From: an uncultured Clostridium sp. | GTDB lineage: Bacteria > Bacillota > Clostridia > TANB77 > CAG-508 | Assembly (NCBI GenBank): GCA_900554175.1 | Contig: USGK01000031.1 | Span: 1 to 16,917, forward strand | Direction of reading: 5' to 3' | Length of the DNA stretch: 16,917 nucleotides | In this document: positions 14,616-16,917 of the stretch, one piece after another | Layout of the letters: the number at the start of each line of letters is the position of its first letter | Position numbering within the stretch: position 1 is the first letter of the stretch | Position numbers and translations under genes: made by a program | The notes under the pieces: generated by a model | What the model saw: the letters and a program-made list of their open reading frames with translations, nothing else | Told to the model about the DNA's origin: nothing | Databases searched by the model: none

Positions 14616-14710
14616 TTTTTCTATTTTTTCATTTATTGATTTTTATATATTTTTTTATCTGTATAATACATAAATTAAAATCTTTATAATTATTTTTTTA
14701 TATAAATAAT

Positions 14711-14766
14711 AAATGAAGCATTTTTCCTTATTAAACTTTTATCTAATAAGGAAAGACACTTCATTT
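14711..14766. terminator. Strong terminator of murD
   Basis: Two nested perfect stems, AAATGAAG/CTTCATTT (14711-14718 with 14759-14766) and TTTCCTTATTA/TAATAAGGAAA (14723-14733 with 14744-14754), form a long hairpin just after the murD stop. T-rich tracts follow on both strands. It isolates murD from the Spo0A-like/ECF block. Confidence 0.8.
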
Positions 14767-14770
14767 TTTA

Positions 14771-16171
14771 TTACATTTTATTTATAATGTTTCTAAATTG
14801 ATCTCCTCTATCATACATATTTTTAAACATATCGAAACTTGCACTTGCAGGAGAAAATAATACAATATCGCTTTCTTTTGCATGTCTTTTAGCTAAGATA
14901 ATTGCTTGTGTTAAACTATCTGCAAAATAAATATTAATATCTCTATTTTGTCTTTCAGATTCCTCTTTAACTGCCTCAAATATTTTTTCTGATGTTCTTC
15001 CCATAAGTACTAATGTTTTTACTTTATTTAATATTGGTTCAGCAAGAGGTGTATAATCTAAATTCTTATCTGATCCACCTGCTATTAATATGACTTTTTT
15101 ATGAAAAGCATTAAGTCCTGATATAGTTCTTGATGGAGTTGAACTTGCAGAGTCATTATACCACTTAACTCCATTTATTTCTTTAACAAATTCAATTCTG
15201 TGTGGGACTCCTTTAAATTCTTCAATTGCTGCAACTGCTGTATCTAAATCTACCAAAGTTTTTGTTGCTGCAATTGCTGCACATATATTCTCAAAATTAT
15301 GTATTCCTTTTAAATGGATATCATTTGTATTTAATACATGTTTTCTTAATTTGTCATCACATTCTTTTATAATTTCTCCATCAACAATATATCCATTATC
15401 TAATTTTTGTTTACTACTAAAGAAAATTACCTTTCCCTTCACAAAAATTGAACATTCCTTTGTTATTTTATTATCATAATTTAAAACAACAATGCCTTCT
15501 TCATTTTGATATCTATATATATTTTTTTTAGCTTCTACATATTCCTCGAAATCCTTATGTACATCTAAGTGATTTTGAGATATATTGGTTATTACTGCAA
15601 TGTCCGGACTTACTTCCATACCCATTAATTGGAAACTGCTTAATTCTAGCACTACAATATCTTCTGGTGTTATCTTATAAAGTTCTGTAAATAATGGGTT
15701 TCCTATATTTCCACCAGTGTAACAAACATATCCTGCTTTTTTTAATATTTCTGAAATTAAAGTTGTGGTAGTTGTTTTTCCATCACTTCCTGTAACTCCA
15801 ATTATTTTACAAGGGCACATTTTCATTAGAAGTTCAACCTCTGTAGTTATAAGAGCTCCTCTCTTTTCTTCTTCAATTAATTCTTCTTTTGTTGGCAAAC
15901 AACTTGGTGATCTAATGATTAATTCGTATCCTACAAGCTTTGATAAATAATTTTTTCCAAACGAAAATTCCATTGAATACTCTGTAACTTTATCCATTAT
16001 TTCTTTAGGGATTTTTTCTATTTCTCTTGAGTCAAAAACTGTAACTTTTGATTTTTTGTCGTGAAAGTAATCTAATAGAGGAATGTTGCTTACTCCAAGA
16101 CCAATTATTGCCACTCTTCTATTTTTTACATATTTGTTAAATTCTTCTAGTTTTTCATTTTTATATTCCAC
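14771..16171 (-). CDS. murD: UDP-N-acetylmuramoyl-L-alanine:D-glutamate ligase
   Basis: This is a full-length (466-residue) Mur ligase of the MurD type, adding D-Glu to UDP-MurNAc-L-Ala in the cytoplasmic stage of peptidoglycan synthesis. An N-terminal Rossmann-like domain contains G-L-G-V-S-N (24-29). The ATP P-loop G-V-T-G-S-D-G-K-T-T (125-134) carries Lys132. N-H-L-D-V-H (200-205) and the E-A-K-K stretch (213-216), with the likely carbamylated Lys, follow. The third domain starts around G-V-P-H-R-I-E (321-327) and N-D-S-A-S-S-T-P (339-346). The start codon is GTG, supported by AAAGGGAG seven bases upstream and the position of the Rossmann domain. murD stands outside a dcw cluster here. A preceding 117-base gap contains TATAAT-like sequences but no promoter I trust. 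Confidence 0.97.
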   Translation of the reverse strand: MEYKNEKLEEFNKYVKNRRVAIIGLGVSNIPLLDYFHDKKSKVTVFDSREIEKIPKEIMDKVTEYSMEFSFGKNYLSKLVGYELIIRSPSCLPTKEELIEEEKRGALITTEVELLMKMCPCKIIGVTGSDGKTTTTTLISEILKKAGYVCYTGGNIGNPLFTELYKITPEDIVVLELSSFQLMGMEVSPDIAVITNISQNHLDVHKDFEEYVEAKKNIYRYQNEEGIVVLNYDNKITKECSIFVKGKVIFFSSKQKLDNGYIVDGEIIKECDDKLRKHVLNTNDIHLKGIHNFENICAAIAATKTLVDLDTAVAAIEEFKGVPHRIEFVKEINGVKWYNDSASSTPSRTISGLNAFHKKVILIAGGSDKNLDYTPLAEPILNKVKTLVLMGRTSEKIFEAVKEESERQNRDINIYFADSLTQAIILAKRHAKESDIVLFSPASASFDMFKNMYDRGDQFRNIINKM

Positions 16172-16288
16172 TGCAATTCTCCCTTTCTAGATTATATTAT
16201 GTTTTTTCTTCTATTTTTGTTATTTCTTAAAGATATGTATATATAATTATTACTTTTTCGTATTTGAGCTTTCATTCGAATATAATTT

Positions 16289-16774
16289 TTATGCAAAAAA
16301 CAATGCGTAAATTACCATACTTATAATAACACGTGTCTTTAAATCTTCTGATATGAATACATCTTCAAACAACTTTTCTGAATTTTCATCTTTATTTTCA
16401 ACTATATTAACTTCACAATGGTCTACCGAGTTTTTCTTGAAAAACACTTCAAACTTTTTAGTTTCGTTTTTATTTATTCCTGAAATGTATAGGTATTTCT
16501 TACCTAAAAGTTCATTTTTAGAATTAAAAATCTCAACTTCTACATATTTTCCATTAACGTCATTTGCCTCATCATTGTTTGTAATTTTTCCAAAAATCCT
16601 ACCATTTACTTTAGTAGCCTGTGCAAATTCAACATTTATTTGTTGTGATTCTTGGCATGAAACTTCTATATCTTTATATGTAGAATTTAATCCAACATAT
16701 ATTAGAAACTTAGAAAAAAAGTAAAATACTACTAATAATATTACATATTTTATAATTTTTTTAAATGTGCTCAT
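16289..16774 (-). CDS. Small membrane protein with FxLYD-like extracytoplasmic domain
   Basis: The 161-residue protein has an N-terminal membrane helix (about 8-28), an extracytoplasmic region of about 110 residues, and a C-terminal hydrophobic segment (about 147-161) that ends abruptly at I-Y-A-L-F-F-A. The middle shows alternating strands with G-K-I-T-N-N, Y-V-E-V-E-I-F-N-S-K-N-E-L-L-G and I-N-K-N-E-T-K-K-F, the layout of FxLYD-type immunoglobulin-like domains, though the name-giving motif is not intact. Function is unknown. The ATG at 16774 is chosen over a TTG six codons upstream because AAGGG lies at a workable distance before it. It has its own promoter and may be co-transcribed with murD. 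Confidence 0.65.
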   Translation of the reverse strand: MSTFKKIIKYVILLVVFYFFSKFLIYVGLNSTYKDIEVSCQESQQINVEFAQATKVNGRIFGKITNNDEANDVNGKYVEVEIFNSKNELLGKKYLYISGINKNETKKFEVFFKKNSVDHCEVNIVENKDENSEKLFEDVFISEDLKTRVIISMVIYALFFA

Positions 16775-16806
16775 TTCTTTTATTCCCTTCAAAATTTTAT
16801 AACTGT

Positions 16807-16835
16807 ATTATATCAAAAACATTCATACTTTGCAA
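16807..16835 (-). promoter_or_regulatory. Sigma-A promoter of the small membrane protein gene
   Basis: On the minus strand TTGCAA (16830-16835) and TATAAT (16807-16812) are separated by 17 bp, about 30 bases before the ATG at 16774. It may also serve murD, since no clear terminator lies between the two genes. Confidence 0.65.
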
Positions 16836-16883
16836 TATCAACGAATAAAAAGATTTAAATAAGTATCTGTTAAGTAATTCGTG

Positions 16884-16909
16884 GCAAAATTTTTATCCAT
16901 AAATTTTGC
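16884..16909. repeat. Inverted repeat at the right edge
   Basis: A perfect 9-bp repeat, GCAAAATTT (16884-16892) and AAATTTTGC (16901-16909), surrounds an 8-base loop. It lacks a T run on either strand and could be a weak terminator or operator for a gene beyond the window. The 16836-16917 stretch shows no gene. Confidence 0.3.
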
Positions 16910-16917
16910 GTATATTT

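Noticed and set aside
11129..16171. A vancomycin-resistance locus suggested by VanY-like and MurD proteins.
   Set aside because: There is no vanH, D-Ala-D-Lac ligase, vanX or VanR/VanS pair, and the M15B peptidase is linked to an ECF sigma operon instead.
28..16889. The 12-mer TTTTGCCACGAA near the left edge (28-39) recurs in inverted orientation near the right edge (16878-16889), as if flanking a mobile unit.
   Set aside because: The shared sequence is very short, no target-site duplication, transposase or integrase accompanies it, and the genes between are ordinary chromosomal ones; coincidence or a shared small regulatory site is more likely.

Overview
The window is a low-GC (about a quarter G+C by eye) stretch of a Gram-positive, Clostridia-like Bacillota chromosome, probably from an uncultured gut-type lineage. 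Pointers are the strong AGGAGG-type ribosome binding sites, canonical TTGACA/TATAAT promoters with 17-bp spacers, a Spo0A-type DNA-binding domain, a class-III signal peptide of the Clostridia pseudopilin type, and a YhgE/Pip protein behind a TetR regulator. All 14 main genes lie on the minus strand, so transcription runs from high to low coordinates. No tRNA, rRNA, CRISPR array, insertion sequence or prophage gene was seen.

In transcription order: (1) a small membrane-anchored protein (16289-16774) and MurD (14771-16171), closed by a strong terminator at 14711-14766. (2) A cell-envelope/regulatory block: a Spo0A-like response regulator (13853-14566), an ECF sigma factor (13216-13743), its overlapping DUF4179-type membrane anti-sigma partner (12009-13223) and a membrane-anchored VanY-type D,D-carboxypeptidase (11129-11950). 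The Spo0A-like gene and the sigma gene are preceded by nearly superimposable TGAGAC-N19-(G/C)TCTAA elements, which suggests one shared sigma factor. (3) A secreted small protein of higher GC content (10347-10877) and a Tyr/Asn/Pro-rich unknown protein (9637-10185), each with its own control signals. (4) A housekeeping operon of lysS (7923-9416) and a histidine phosphatase (7370-7897). (5) An operon of a flippase-like LPG-synthase-type membrane protein, a site-2 protease-like M50 metalloprotease and a TtcA-family PP-loop enzyme (4518-7196). (6) A pseudopilin-anchored surface protein (3174-4328) with its own promoter. (7) A TetR repressor and YhgE/Pip exporter-like operon (227-2968) with two palindromic operators over its promoter.

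The most interesting signal is the last 42 codons of the pseudopilin gene. They encode a C-type-lectin-like ending rich in NNC/NNT codons, including a run reading S-L-D-R-V-D, in DNA of about 41% GC, followed by a short GC-rich end. That is what a diversity-generating retroelement (DGR) variable region looks like after adenine-directed mutagenesis. Neither a reverse transcriptase nor a template repeat is in the window, so the element would have to act from elsewhere.

Second in interest are the paired ECF-type promoters tying a Spo0A-like regulator to an ECF sigma/anti-sigma/carboxypeptidase module, and a hairpin placed between Shine-Dalgarno sequence and start codon of the TtcA-family gene.
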